Shown: positions 8,940 to 18,324, counted from the first letter of the stretch. The stretch: DNA of 64,000 bases from Hymenobacter lucidus (GCF_020447265.1 NZ_JAJADR010000005.1:62001-126000), one strand, 5' to 3'. Numbers and translations are program-made. Notes: generated from the letters alone by a model not told the origin.

Positions 8940-9854
8940 CTATTCAGTGGCCGGGCGCTTGTTCTTGATGGGCTCAAATCGGGTTTCACGGGGCTGTTTT
9001 TCGCTCAGGTATTTCCAGTAGCGCAACGGAATGTGCCGCCGGTGCAGCTTCATGTTGCGCCGCTCGGGAATGTTGACGTGGTCGAAATACGTCTGCCACA
9101 GCACTTTGAACAGCGGCTCCCGCTCGTCGAGCACCGTGGCCGATACCCCCGTGCCGCGTGGGGCGGCGCTGCCGGTTTCAAACTGCACGATGTCGGTGCG
9201 GTGCAGATCATAATAAAGCCCGTAGCCACGGCGCTGGTCGAAAATGAGCCAGCGCTGGTCGGCGTAGCGCTTGGTAAAATGGGGCGCAATGAGCGGCAGC
9301 ACGTCGAAATCGGGCTCAATGGTGGCGTGAAACAGCTCATCCGATGTTTTCTCGAAACGCACGAAGGCCTCCATGCGGTGCTTTTCGCGGCCCATCTGCT
9401 GGGCCAAGTGCGCCACACGGCGCACGTTGTCGTCGGCGTAGTTTTCGGCAATGTCCTGGGCCGAGCGCATAGCCAGATCGGCATAGCGAAAAATCAGCAA
9501 TTCCCGGTCGGGCTGCTCGCTCAAAAACGCGTGAAACAGCCGGGTGCGGGCCTCAGCCGTCATGTGGCGCAATAGACCTTCCCACACCCGCGCAGCCGTA
9601 GCCTCGTGGGTTTCGACCAGCAGCGGCTGGGTAAAGAGCCCACCCTGCACCGCGCCCAGGGGCTGAATGCTGTTAGGTGCGGCTTTGCGGTCATAAATGG
9701 CAAAAAGCACCGTCAGCAGGCCTTCAAATGAGCCGTCGTAGGTATAGTCGAGCGGCGGGGCGGCCAGCACGGGCGCCGTGGGGCGGGCCGCCCCGCCGGC
9801 GCGGGACTTTTGCGGAGAATTGGGCTGGTTCAGGGGCGTCAGTGAGCGGCTCAT
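8940..9854 (-). CDS. TIGR03915-family putative DNA metabolism protein (DUF4130)
   Basis: 304 residues from MSRSLTPLNQ. After a low-complexity 40-residue leader comes the family N-terminal block YTYDGSFEGLLTVLFAIYDR. Further matches include AARVWEGLL, FHAFLSEQPDRELLIFRYA, the RRVAHLAQQMGREKHRMEAF helix and the WLIFDQRRGYGLYYD core. The C-terminal block IPERRNMKLHRRHIPLRYWK is Arg/Lys-rich. Members pair with a radical SAM protein (TIGR03916) and some are fused to a uracil-DNA-glycosylase-like domain; this one has no such fusion. The partner is present but about 15 kb away on the same strand. Function is unknown; a role in DNA repair or modification is inferred from the family. Confidence 0.8.
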   Translation of the reverse strand: MSRSLTPLNQPNSPQKSRAGGAARPTAPVLAAPPLDYTYDGSFEGLLTVLFAIYDRKAAPNSIQPLGAVQGGLFTQPLLVETHEATAARVWEGLLRHMTAEARTRLFHAFLSEQPDRELLIFRYADLAMRSAQDIAENYADDNVRRVAHLAQQMGREKHRMEAFVRFEKTSDELFHATIEPDFDVLPLIAPHFTKRYADQRWLIFDQRRGYGLYYDLHRTDIVQFETGSAAPRGTGVSATVLDEREPLFKVLWQTYFDHVNIPERRNMKLHRRHIPLRYWKYLSEKQPRETRFEPIKNKRPATE

Positions 9855-9934
9855 ACTTGGTGCTAATAGGGTAAAACGCAACAATACTTACGCGCGCAGG
9901 GGTTCAGTCAGGCAGCTGCGCCCAACATATTTGC

Positions 9935-9942
9935 TACTTTTG
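9935..9942 (+). promoter_or_regulatory. Promoter -7 element for the SusR-like gene
   Basis: TACTTTTG fits the Bacteroidota housekeeping -7 consensus TAnnTTTG and lies 36 bases before the GTG chosen as start. No clear TTTG box is seen at the expected upstream distance. Confidence 0.5.
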
Positions 9943-9978
9943 ATAACCATCTTTTCGGCTGAATTCTTTTCCTATCCA

Positions 9979-11604
9979 GTGAAGCTACTGCTCTTTGTGT
10001 GCGTGTTCCTCGTGAGTTCCCTGCCGGGGTTTGGGGCAGCCGGCACCGCCGACAGCCTGCTCACCGAGCTCAACAGCACCCTGGCCCGTAAGCGGCACTA
10101 CGATGCGCAGCGGTGGAAACAGATTTCGGTACTCACGGCCGCCTACACATCCAACAAAGCCGCTGATAACGCTAAGTTCGACCTGGGCCTGCGCATCTAC
10201 GACGAGTACAAGGCCTTCAAGTACGACTCGGCTTTCGTGTACAGCCAGCAGCTGATTCGAATTGCCGAGCAGTTGAAAAGCCCCGCAAAAGTGGAAATAG
10301 CGAAGCTTAGGCTAGCCTTTATTCTGCTCTCGGCGGGCATGTTCAAGGAAACGTTCGACACGCTCGACAAAATTCAGCCCAGCCAGCTGAGCAAGGCTGA
10401 TAAGCTGGATTTCTACTTCCTGAAAGCCCGCGCCTACAGCGACCTGGGCGACTTCGACCAAGACCAAGTGTACCGCCCCGCCTATTACCGCCAGGCGCTG
10501 GCCTACGCCGATACGGCCCTGCAGTACAGCCAGCCCGGCACCTACGACTGGCTGTCGATGCAGCAGTTTAGGGCCATCAAAAACGGCGACTTGAAGGCCG
10601 GCGCGGCACTTTACGGCCAGATTCGGCGGCTGCCGCGCCTCTCGCTACACCAGCTGGCCGTGAGTGCCAGCGCCACGGCTTACATCTATACGCTGCTGAA
10701 GCGGGAAGACAAAGCTTTTGAGCTGCTGCTTGTTTCGGCTATTGCCGACGTGAAATCGGCCACGAAGGAAACAGTGGCCATCTTCAAGCTTTCGAACTAT
10801 TGCTACCAGCGCGGCGACCTGGAAAATGCCTACACTTTCATTCGGGAGGCGCGGGAAGAGGCAGCTTTCTACAAGGCCAAACAACGGCAGATTGAAATCA
10901 GCCATGTTTCGTCCCTCATTGAGGGCCAGAAGATTAACATTATTGAAAGCCAGCGCAAGTCGCTGAAAACCTACGCGACTATCGTGACGCTGCTGGCCGT
11001 ATTCGTGGTGGGCTTTCTGTTCATCATCTTCCGGCAGCTGCGCAAGCTCCAGCAGGCCGACCGGCTGATTTCGCAGTCGAACCAGGAGCTGCGCGAGCGG
11101 AACGAGAAGCTCAACCAGCTCAACAGCGTGCTGAATGAGGCCAACAAGATTAAGGAGGAATACATAGCCTACTACTTCCACAACAACTCCCACTACATCG
11201 ACCGGCTGGAGGCGCTGAAGAAAACGCTCGACACACAGCTCAGCAATAAGCAGTATGCCGGCGTGCAGAAGCTAGCCGACAGCATCAACATTAAGAAGGA
11301 GCGCAACGAGCTGTTTAAGGGCTTCGACACCGTTTTTCTGCGGCTGTTTCCCCATTTCATCGAGCAGTTCAACGGTCTGTTCCGGGAAGAAGACCGGATT
11401 CAGCTGCCCGACGATCTGCTGCTGACTACCGAGCTGCGCATCTTTGCCCTCATCCGCCTGGGCATCGACGACAGTGAGCAGATCAGCCGGATGCTGGGCT
11501 ATTCCATCAACACGATTTATACCTACAAAACTCGGGTGAAGAACCGCTCCATCGTACCCAACGAGGAGTTTGAGGCCCGGATTCAGGCTATTGAGGCCGT
11601 CTAA
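9979..11604 (+). CDS. SusR-like membrane-spanning regulator (DUF6377-type) of the starch locus
   Basis: 541 residues from a GTG that gives a clean signal peptide (VKLLLFVCVFLVSSLPG); longer upstream in-frame sequence is Arg-rich and overlaps the divergent gene. Residues 25-325 are helical and TPR-like. One membrane helix is at about 331-352 (IVTLLAVFVVGFLFIIF). A Leu/Gln-rich coiled coil follows (QSNQELRERNEKLNQLNSVL), and a C-terminal LuxR-like helix-turn-helix lies at about 486-520 (LIRLGIDDSEQISRMLGYSI, then TIYTYKTRVKNRS). The layout suggests periplasmic sugar sensing coupled to cytoplasmic DNA binding, like SusR of Bacteroides thetaiotaomicron; that equivalence is inference. It is immediately upstream of susC on the same strand. 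Confidence 0.8.
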   Translation: MKLLLFVCVFLVSSLPGFGAAGTADSLLTELNSTLARKRHYDAQRWKQISVLTAAYTSNKAADNAKFDLGLRIYDEYKAFKYDSAFVYSQQLIRIAEQLKSPAKVEIAKLRLAFILLSAGMFKETFDTLDKIQPSQLSKADKLDFYFLKARAYSDLGDFDQDQVYRPAYYRQALAYADTALQYSQPGTYDWLSMQQFRAIKNGDLKAGAALYGQIRRLPRLSLHQLAVSASATAYIYTLLKREDKAFELLLVSAIADVKSATKETVAIFKLSNYCYQRGDLENAYTFIREAREEAAFYKAKQRQIEISHVSSLIEGQKINIIESQRKSLKTYATIVTLLAVFVVGFLFIIFRQLRKLQQADRLISQSNQELRERNEKLNQLNSVLNEANKIKEEYIAYYFHNNSHYIDRLEALKKTLDTQLSNKQYAGVQKLADSINIKKERNELFKGFDTVFLRLFPHFIEQFNGLFREEDRIQLPDDLLLTTELRIFALIRLGIDDSEQISRMLGYSINTIYTYKTRVKNRSIVPNEEFEARIQAIEAV

Positions 11605-12148
11605 AAGACTGGCTGTAGAGTTGGTGCCACAACCGCAACCAGCAGAAGAAATCCGGCGGCGGGCCGCTGAATTCGGCAGTATTGATGAGGCAACAACAGC
11701 GGCCTTTTGGTACCCTATTGTCCCGGGTTTCGGCCGAAGCTACTGGGTCTCTGTGATGGATAAGTACAGCCGGTTTCTGGGCTCTCCACACTGCAGGCTG
11801 GTCAACCGAACTCACTGAAAGTGAGTGGTCACCTAAAGCCCGATAAATAGAATTATAGCGCTATAAATGCAGCATCAAGCAACGGCTTCTTGTTAAGAAA
11901 CAGGGCATATTCAACCAATATAGGCTTCATATTTTGCCAGCATTTTTTACTTGCATACAATTATAAAAGAGCCACTTACGAGTCACATCCATTAATATTT
12001 TCTTGATCCGGATTTGATAAGTTTCAGGTAAGGAGAGAGCAGGATTCTTTTGTTCCATTCCACGTCGCCAGCAAGCCCCAAACGTTTGCAGCACCGCCTC
12101 CCGGCCGCGACGTGAGCAGCAGAAATTCCCGCTCCTAATCCCTCTCCT
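11605..12148 (+). other. Non-coding leader between regulator and susC
   Basis: 544 bases with no convincing gene; short open frames on both strands lack coding character. The right two thirds are distinctly AT-rich compared with the flanking genes and contain a 14-bp palindrome at 11853-11866, so this is the likely control region of the sus operon. I could not fix a promoter: TATTTTG at about 11926 is one base short of the -7 consensus. Confidence 0.6.
11853..11866. promoter_or_regulatory. Perfect 14-bp palindrome, candidate operator
   Basis: TTATAGCGCTATAA is its own reverse complement and lies in the AT-rich region upstream of susC. A dimeric regulator could bind it, the SusR-like protein being the obvious candidate. 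No binding is shown by sequence alone. Confidence 0.35.
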
Positions 12149-15100
12149 ATGCTGGTACACTTACCACTCCCACCTGCTTCCTGGTGCTTTGCCAGAGGAG
12201 TTTTTCTGTCGGCCCTTGGGCTGGCTTCGGCCGGTACCACGCTGGCCGCCCCGGTCCTCACACTTGGCCCGCGCCGCCCCGGATTTGTTTCGGCGGCTAC
12301 CGTAGCACCACGCTTTTCTGCTGTAGCCGATGGCAGCGTCAGTGGGCGGGTAGTGGATAGCAAGGGCCAGGGTATTCCCGGCGTTACGGTTATCGTGGAA
12401 GGTACCACGCTCGGGGCCTCTACCGACGCGACGGGTGCTTATACCATTGCGGGCGTGCCGGCCGGCGCCCATACGCTGGTGTTTTCCTCCATTGGCCTGA
12501 ATTCCAGCCGCGTAGCCATAACAGTTCCGGACGGGCAAGCGGTGCAGGTGGCCGCCACCACGCTGAGCGACAACACCACGCTGCTCAACGAAGCGGTGGT
12601 AGTAGGCTACGGCACCACCCGCCGCCAAGACGTGACGGGCTCCGTAACCACCGTGACAACCAAGGACTTCGTGAAAGGCCAGGTAACCTCGCCCGAGCAG
12701 CTGGTGCAGGGCAAAGTGGCCGGCATTCAGATAACGACCAGCGGCGGCGCGCCCGGCGAGGCCAGCGTAATTCGCATCCGGGGCGGCTCCTCGCTGAATG
12801 CCAGCAACGACCCGCTCATCGTTATCGACGGCGTACCGGTGGATAACCAGGGCATCAACGGGGCCGGCAACCCGCTTTCGTTGGTCAACCCCCAGGACAT
12901 TGAGAGCTTCACGGTGCTTAAGGATGCTTCGGCCACGGCCATTTACGGCTCCCGGGCTTCCAACGGCGTTATCCTCATCACGACCAAAAAAGGCGTGGAT
13001 GGCGAGAAGATGCGCGTGAACGTCAACTCCCAGGTGTCGCGGGCCGAGAACTACGGGCAGGTAGACGTGCTCGACGGCTACGCTTACCGCACCTTGATCA
13101 ACAATGCTATTATTCAGGGCATTATCCCGGCCAGCAACGCCGCTTACCTGGGCAATGCCGACACCAACTGGCAGGACGCCATTTACCGCACGGCCTGGAC
13201 GACCGACAACAGCGTGAGCCTCACGGGCAGCGTGAAGCACGTGCCCTACCGCGTATCGGTGGGCTACCTCAACCAGAACGGTACGCTGCGCACCGGCAAC
13301 CTGAAGCGCAATTCGGCTTCCATCGGCCTCACACCCAAGCTGCTCGACGACCATTTGCGCGTCGACATCAACGTAAAAGGCACCTGGGCCGACTTCCGGT
13401 TTGCCGACCAGGGCGCCATTGGCGGGGCGGTGCGCTTCAACCCGACCCAGCCCATCTATACCGATACTAACGGTTTCAACGGCTATTTCGAGTGGCGCGA
13501 CGGAGCCATTCCCAACCCGCTCACAGACCGCAACCCGGTGGCGCTGCTCAACGACAAGCGGGACCGGAGCACTGTGCTGCGCAGCATCGGCAACGTGCAG
13601 CTCGACTACAAACTCCACTTCCTGCCCGACCTGCACGCCAACCTGAACCTGGGCTACGACGTGTCGCGCAGCAATGGCACGAGGTACATTCCGGCCACTT
13701 CATCCATTGCCTATAGCACGCAGGGCCAGAATAATGCTTACAGCCAGGACAAAGACAACAAGCTGCTCGAAACGTACCTCAGCTACGGCAAGCAGATTGG
13801 TAGTCACCACGTAGATGCGGTGGCTGGCTACTCCTACCAGGATTTCTACCGGCACGAGCCGTTCCAGTTTGCCTACAAGGCCGACGGCACCCGCGTGGCC
13901 CCGCTGGAGCCGGCCCAGGACCCGCTGAAAACCCAATACACGCTGCTCTCCTACTACGGGCGGGTGAACTACAACTTCAAGGACCGCTACCTGCTCACGG
14001 GCACGCTGCGGGCCGATGGCTCGTCGCACTTCAGCCCCGAAAACCGCTGGGGCTACTTTCCGGCCGCCTCGGTGGCCTGGCGCATCAACCAGGAAAGCTT
14101 CCTGAGCGAGTCGCCGACGGTATCGGACCTGAAGCTGCGGGTGAGCTACGGCAGCACAGGCCAGCAGGACATTTACGGCGTGGCCGGCGACTACCCTTAC
14201 CTGGCCAAGTATAGCATTGGCTCGCCCACGGTCAGCCAGATTTTTGGCAAGGATACCATCCGGACGCTGCGGCCCGCCGCCTACGACCAGAACCTGCGCT
14301 GGGAGCAAACCCGCACTTACGACGTGGGCCTCGACTTCGGCTTTTTCAGCAACCGCCTGACTGGTACGGTGGACGTGTATCTGCGCAAAACCGACGATTT
14401 GCTGGCCGTCATTCCGGTGCCGGCGGGCAGTAACCTCTCCAACACGCTGCTCACCAACATCGGCAGCATGGAAAACCGGGGCGTAGAGCTGGCCCTGAAC
14501 TACAACGTGCTGCAGAGCGAGAAGCTGAACTGGTCGGTGAACTTCAACGCCACTATGAACCGGGGCAAAATCACCAAGCTCGCGCAGGTAGTAGACCCTA
14601 CGTACCTGGGCACGCCCACAGGCAGCGTCGGCAACTTCCAGTTCGTGCAGGTGAATGCCGTGGGCCACGCGCCCAACACCTTCTTTCTCTACGAGCAGAA
14701 GTACGAGAACGGCAAGCCGCTGCAGGGCCCCACGGCCAGCCCCACCACCGCGCAGTACGTGGATCAGGACAACAACGGCATCATCAATGAGCGGGACCGG
14801 GTATACGGCAAAAACCCCGCGCCCAAGGCTATTCTGGGCTTTAGCTCCAATGTAAGCTACGGCAAAGCCAGCTTGGCCTTCACGCTGCGCTCCAACATTG
14901 GGGGCTACGTGTACAACAGCGTGGCCGGCGCCCAGAACAACTACTACGGGCTGAATACGGGCCTTAATTACTCGGCCAACGTGGTGCCTGCCATTTACGC
15001 CACGGGCTTCAAAACCGGCCAGACCTTCAGCGACATCAACCTGGAAGATGGCTCGTTTGTGCGCCTCCAGAACCTGACGCTGGCCTACAATTTTGGCAGT

Positions 15101-15262
15101 CTGCTGAAGTCCGGCACCGACCTGAACGTGACCCTGGCCGGCCAGAACCTGCTGCTGCTCAGCCGCTACTCCGGCCTCGACCCCGAGCGGGCCAACGGCA
15201 TCGACAGCAACTTTTACCCTTTGCCCCGCACCGTCACGCTGGGCCTCAACCTTGGTTTTTAG
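12149..15262 (+). CDS. susC: SusC/RagA-family TonB-dependent outer membrane transporter
   Basis: 1037 residues, the usual length for SusC. A signal peptide (residues 1-33) leads to a carboxypeptidase-regulatory-like domain (about 62-140, SGRVVDSKGQGIPGVTVIVE). The conserved NEAVVVGYGTTRRQDVTGS boundary is at about 148-165, followed by the plug domain with VIRIRGGSSLNASNDPLIVI and SATAIYGSRASNGVILITTK. The rest is the 22-strand barrel ending in TVTLGLNLGF. SusC imports oligosaccharides, here maltooligosaccharides, as a complex with the SusD lid using TonB energy. It starts the operon with susD 106 bases downstream, separated by a large inverted repeat. Confidence 0.93.
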   Translation: MLVHLPLPPASWCFARGVFLSALGLASAGTTLAAPVLTLGPRRPGFVSAATVAPRFSAVADGSVSGRVVDSKGQGIPGVTVIVEGTTLGASTDATGAYTIAGVPAGAHTLVFSSIGLNSSRVAITVPDGQAVQVAATTLSDNTTLLNEAVVVGYGTTRRQDVTGSVTTVTTKDFVKGQVTSPEQLVQGKVAGIQITTSGGAPGEASVIRIRGGSSLNASNDPLIVIDGVPVDNQGINGAGNPLSLVNPQDIESFTVLKDASATAIYGSRASNGVILITTKKGVDGEKMRVNVNSQVSRAENYGQVDVLDGYAYRTLINNAIIQGIIPASNAAYLGNADTNWQDAIYRTAWTTDNSVSLTGSVKHVPYRVSVGYLNQNGTLRTGNLKRNSASIGLTPKLLDDHLRVDINVKGTWADFRFADQGAIGGAVRFNPTQPIYTDTNGFNGYFEWRDGAIPNPLTDRNPVALLNDKRDRSTVLRSIGNVQLDYKLHFLPDLHANLNLGYDVSRSNGTRYIPATSSIAYSTQGQNNAYSQDKDNKLLETYLSYGKQIGSHHVDAVAGYSYQDFYRHEPFQFAYKADGTRVAPLEPAQDPLKTQYTLLSYYGRVNYNFKDRYLLTGTLRADGSSHFSPENRWGYFPAASVAWRINQESFLSESPTVSDLKLRVSYGSTGQQDIYGVAGDYPYLAKYSIGSPTVSQIFGKDTIRTLRPAAYDQNLRWEQTRTYDVGLDFGFFSNRLTGTVDVYLRKTDDLLAVIPVPAGSNLSNTLLTNIGSMENRGVELALNYNVLQSEKLNWSVNFNATMNRGKITKLAQVVDPTYLGTPTGSVGNFQFVQVNAVGHAPNTFFLYEQKYENGKPLQGPTASPTTAQYVDQDNNGIINERDRVYGKNPAPKAILGFSSNVSYGKASLAFTLRSNIGGYVYNSVAGAQNNYYGLNTGLNYSANVVPAIYATGFKTGQTFSDINLEDGSFVRLQNLTLAYNFGSLLKSGTDLNVTLAGQNLLLLSRYSGLDPERANGIDSNFYPLPRTVTLGLNLGF

Positions 15263-15265
15263 ACC

Positions 15266-15361
15266 AGTTGTCAGTTGCTCGTTGTCAGTTGCCAGTCAGC
15301 TGATCCAATACAACGAACAGCCCGCATCCTACTAACAACTGACAACGACCAACTGACAACT
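15266..15361. repeat. 26-bp imperfect inverted repeat built from doubled GTTGTCAGTTG, between susC and susD
   Basis: The left arm 15266-15291 holds two copies of GTTGTCAGTTG spaced by CTC; the right arm 15336-15361 is its reverse complement with one mismatch. The loop is 44 bases. In RNA it would form a very stable stem just 7 bases before the susD ATG. It may be a mobile palindromic unit, or a device that shifts the susC:susD expression ratio. Confidence 0.75.
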
Positions 15362-15368
15362 CTCTATC

Positions 15369-17006
15369 ATGAAATCCCATCCTTTCCTGCGCCGCGGTGG
15401 CCTCGTGCTGGCTTTTTCCGCTTCCCTTTTGCTTTCCGGTAGCCTACTCACAGGCTGCGTCAAAGACCTTGACCGGGAGCCGTTTTATGATCTGAATACC
15501 GAATCGGTGTACCGCGACCCGGCCAACCATATCCGGGTGCTGGCCAAGTGCTACGCGGGCTTCAACCTGTCGGGCAACTCGGGCCAGCCCGACGTGTTCA
15601 ACGGGCAGGGCAAAGACGAGGGCGAAACCTCCTACCTGCGCGCCTACTGGTATTTGCAGGAGCTGACCACCGACGAGGCCGTGGTGGCCTGGAACAGCGG
15701 CCCGCTGCAGGAACTGAACACGACCCAGTGGACGTCGAGCAACGACCTGATTAACAACAACTACACCCGCATTTTCTACGAGGTGGCGCTCTGCAACGAG
15801 TTTATCCGGGAAACCAGTGACGACAAGCTCAGCAGCCGCGGCATCACCGGTGCCAACGCCGACCAGGCCCGCGTGTACCGCGCCGAAGCCCGCTTCCTAC
15901 GCGCCCTGGCCTATTATCACGCCCTGGATATGTACGGCAACGTGCCCTTCGTAACCGAGGCCGACGCGCCCAGCAAAACGTTGCCTAAGCAGATCAAGCG
16001 GGCCGAGCTGTTTGCCTACGTTGAGGCGGAGCTAAAGGCCATTGAGCCTCAACTGCTGGCCGCCCGACAGGCGCCCTACGGCCGCGCCGACCAGGGTGCC
16101 GCCTGGACGCTGCTGGCCAAGCTTTACCTCAACGCCGAGGTGTATACCGGCCAGGCCCGCTACACCGACTGCCTCACGTACTGCAACAAGATTCTGGGCG
16201 CGGGCTACAAGCTGGCTTCCGAATATCAGCATCTGTTCATGGCCGATAATAACGTGACGTCGGCTTCGGAAATCATCTTTCCCATTACCAGCGACGGACT
16301 CGTGTCGCAGGTGTATGGCGGCACCACGTACCTGGTGCACGCCGCCGTGGGCGGCCGGATGCTGACCAGCGCCTTTGGCATCAACAGCGGCTGGGCCGGC
16401 AACCGCACCCGCAAAAATCTGCCGCTGCTGTTTCCCGAGGCGGCCAGCGGCTTCGATAGTCGGGCTATGTTCTTCACCCCGGGCCAAAGCCTGGAAATCA
16501 ACGACCTGACCGTCTTTACCGAAGGCTACGGCGTGACGAAGTGGACCAACAAAACTTCTACCGGCGCCAACGGCAAAGACCCGCAGCAGATTTTCGTGGA
16601 CACCGACTTCCCGCTGTTTCGGCTGGCCGATGTATACCTGATGTACGCCGAAGCCGTGCTGCGCGGCGGCCAGGGCGGCACCCAAACCCAGGCCCTGACC
16701 TATATAAATGCTCTGCGCGACCGGGCCTTTGGCAACTCGGGCGGCACGACTGACGGCCACATCACCCTGGCCGAGCTGACGGCTCCCGACTTTGTTTTGG
16801 ATGAGCGGGGCCGGGAGCTGTATTGGGAAGGCACCCGCCGCACCGACCTCGTGCGCTTCGGCAAGTTTACTACTGCCACTTACCTGTGGCCCTGGAAAGG
16901 CGGCGCGAAGAATGGCCAGGCCGTTTCGCCCAACCTCAACCTCTACCCACTGCCCTCCACCGACATCGTGGCTAACCCTTCCCTGGTGCAGAACCCGGGC
17001 TACTAA
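15369..17006 (+). CDS. susD: SusD/RagB-family nutrient-binding surface lipoprotein
   Basis: 545 residues with a lipoprotein signal ending in LLTGC (Cys30), then DLDREPFYDLNTESVYRDP, the typical SusD N-terminus after the anchor. The RVYRAEARFLRALAYYHALD helix is the conserved TPR-like SusD core, and the C-terminus has the usual DFVLDERGRELYWEGTRRTD block. SusD is the hinged lid over SusC that binds the glycan at the cell surface. The gene follows susC directly and precedes the T9SS-secreted protein, so its ligand is predicted to be starch or related alpha-glucan. Confidence 0.93.
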   Translation: MKSHPFLRRGGLVLAFSASLLLSGSLLTGCVKDLDREPFYDLNTESVYRDPANHIRVLAKCYAGFNLSGNSGQPDVFNGQGKDEGETSYLRAYWYLQELTTDEAVVAWNSGPLQELNTTQWTSSNDLINNNYTRIFYEVALCNEFIRETSDDKLSSRGITGANADQARVYRAEARFLRALAYYHALDMYGNVPFVTEADAPSKTLPKQIKRAELFAYVEAELKAIEPQLLAARQAPYGRADQGAAWTLLAKLYLNAEVYTGQARYTDCLTYCNKILGAGYKLASEYQHLFMADNNVTSASEIIFPITSDGLVSQVYGGTTYLVHAAVGGRMLTSAFGINSGWAGNRTRKNLPLLFPEAASGFDSRAMFFTPGQSLEINDLTVFTEGYGVTKWTNKTSTGANGKDPQQIFVDTDFPLFRLADVYLMYAEAVLRGGQGGTQTQALTYINALRDRAFGNSGGTTDGHITLAELTAPDFVLDERGRELYWEGTRRTDLVRFGKFTTATYLWPWKGGAKNGQAVSPNLNLYPLPSTDIVANPSLVQNPGY

Positions 17007-17137
17007 CTGCCCGCGCCTCCCTTTCGACCTGTTATTGCGGCCCGCCAAGGCAGCCTGAGTACGCCCCAAACGGCGGCTCAGGCTAGCTACGCCGCGCACA
17101 CGCCGCACTTCATATTCCCACCTTTCCTCTTTCTCTC

Positions 17138-18310
17138 ATGAAAAAAATTACTACTCTGGCGTTGGCCACCTCTCTCGCTACCGCCGCGCTTAGCGCCCAG
17201 GCGCAGATTACCGTGGACGGCGTTATTGCGGCCAACGAAATCGGCTCTACTGCGGGCAAGTATGTGTCGTTGGGGGCCTTTACGACGCCCCACGTGGGTA
17301 ACGCCGGCTTTGGGTTTGCCGGCCTGCTGCGCATGTACGGCGCTAACAGCGGCACCAAGCTGTATGTGGGCTTGGCCGGCACCATTGAAACGGGCGGTAA
17401 CAACTTCCAGGTTTACCTCGATTTGCCCAACAAAACCGGCGTCCCCGTGGGTACCGGCCTGCCCGATGTGGCTGGCACTTCCACGGTATTCGGCACCGTT
17501 AGCGCCACGCAGGGCATCGGGGGCACCAAGCTGGAGCTGGAAGCCGATGCTGCCATTGCTACCACCGGCAACGGCGACGTGCAGGCAGCCATTTATACGG
17601 CTACCACTGGCGTAGCCAAATCAGTAGCGGGCGGCGCGGCCATTTTCACCGATGGCACCGTGAATCCGCTGCCGGGCTCGGCTACCACCGGTGCGTACTC
17701 GCTCTTTGCCGGCACCCGCGTAGCCTACAAGGCACCTACCAACAGCACCGGCGGTGTGGGCAGCATCGAGGACAACCCCGGCAATGCCAATGGCGGCGGG
17801 GCCGGCTCCTACGCCCTCGAATATGAGTTTAACCGCGCTTCCCTAGGCTTGCCTTCGGGTGCTTCCATCGTGCGGGTAATGGCGGCCTACGTGAGCGGCG
17901 ACGCTTTCTGGTCGTCGGATATCATTCCGGAAGTTCCGGCCAATGGCAACAACAATCTGGGTTTCAAGCCCGACTTTACTACCCTGCCCGGTACACAGGC
18001 CGCCGCCCTGAACGTGGTGGTGCTCAGCAGCCGCAAGGCCGACGATGCGGTAGTAGCCATGAGCGTATTTCCGAACCCGGCCCAGGGCAAGTCCACTATT
18101 TCGTACCAGGTGCAGGGCAATGTGCAGCCCGTGCTGGTGCGCGTCACCGACTTGCTGGGCCGCCCGGTACGCACACTACTGGATACAAAGCAGCCCACCG
18201 GATTTCATGAGTTGGATGTAGCTACCGGTGAGCTAGCAGCCGGTGCTTATCTGGTGCAGGTGAAGGTGGGCGACAAACTGGCTACCCGCCGCCTGGCCGT
18301 GACGCGTTAA
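17138..18310 (+). CDS. Secreted protein with T9SS C-terminal sorting domain, in the SusE slot
   Basis: 390 residues. A signal peptide (residues 1-22, ending SAQAQ) is followed by a Gly/Ala/Thr-rich beta-type region beginning ITVDGVIAANEIG and KLYVGLAG, which resembles CBM9-like or DOMON-like sandwiches. The last about 85 residues form a T9SS type A sorting domain: MSVFPNPAQGKSTISYQV, then VTDLLGRPVRTLL and the terminal GAYLVQVKVGD and KLATRRLAVTR. It should be exported and attached to the surface or released by the type IX system. Its place after susD suggests a starch-binding role like SusE/F, but no binding residues can be recognised. Confidence 0.8.
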   Translation: MKKITTLALATSLATAALSAQAQITVDGVIAANEIGSTAGKYVSLGAFTTPHVGNAGFGFAGLLRMYGANSGTKLYVGLAGTIETGGNNFQVYLDLPNKTGVPVGTGLPDVAGTSTVFGTVSATQGIGGTKLELEADAAIATTGNGDVQAAIYTATTGVAKSVAGGAAIFTDGTVNPLPGSATTGAYSLFAGTRVAYKAPTNSTGGVGSIEDNPGNANGGGAGSYALEYEFNRASLGLPSGASIVRVMAAYVSGDAFWSSDIIPEVPANGNNNLGFKPDFTTLPGTQAAALNVVVLSSRKADDAVVAMSVFPNPAQGKSTISYQVQGNVQPVLVRVTDLLGRPVRTLLDTKQPTGFHELDVATGELAAGAYLVQVKVGDKLATRRLAVTR

Positions 18311-18324
18311 TTCCTTCTTCTTTT

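Noticed and set aside
11570..11818. Short open frames on both strands after the SusR-like gene
   Set aside because: No ribosome site, domain or coding bias; the + strand one overlaps the regulator's end.
12161..13636. Long open frame opposite susC
   Set aside because: Composition of an antisense shadow; susC motifs run through the whole region.
15266..15361. Possible CRISPR-like repeat from the recurring GTTGTCAGTTG motif
   Set aside because: Only two copies per arm, in inverted pairs and without regular spacers.
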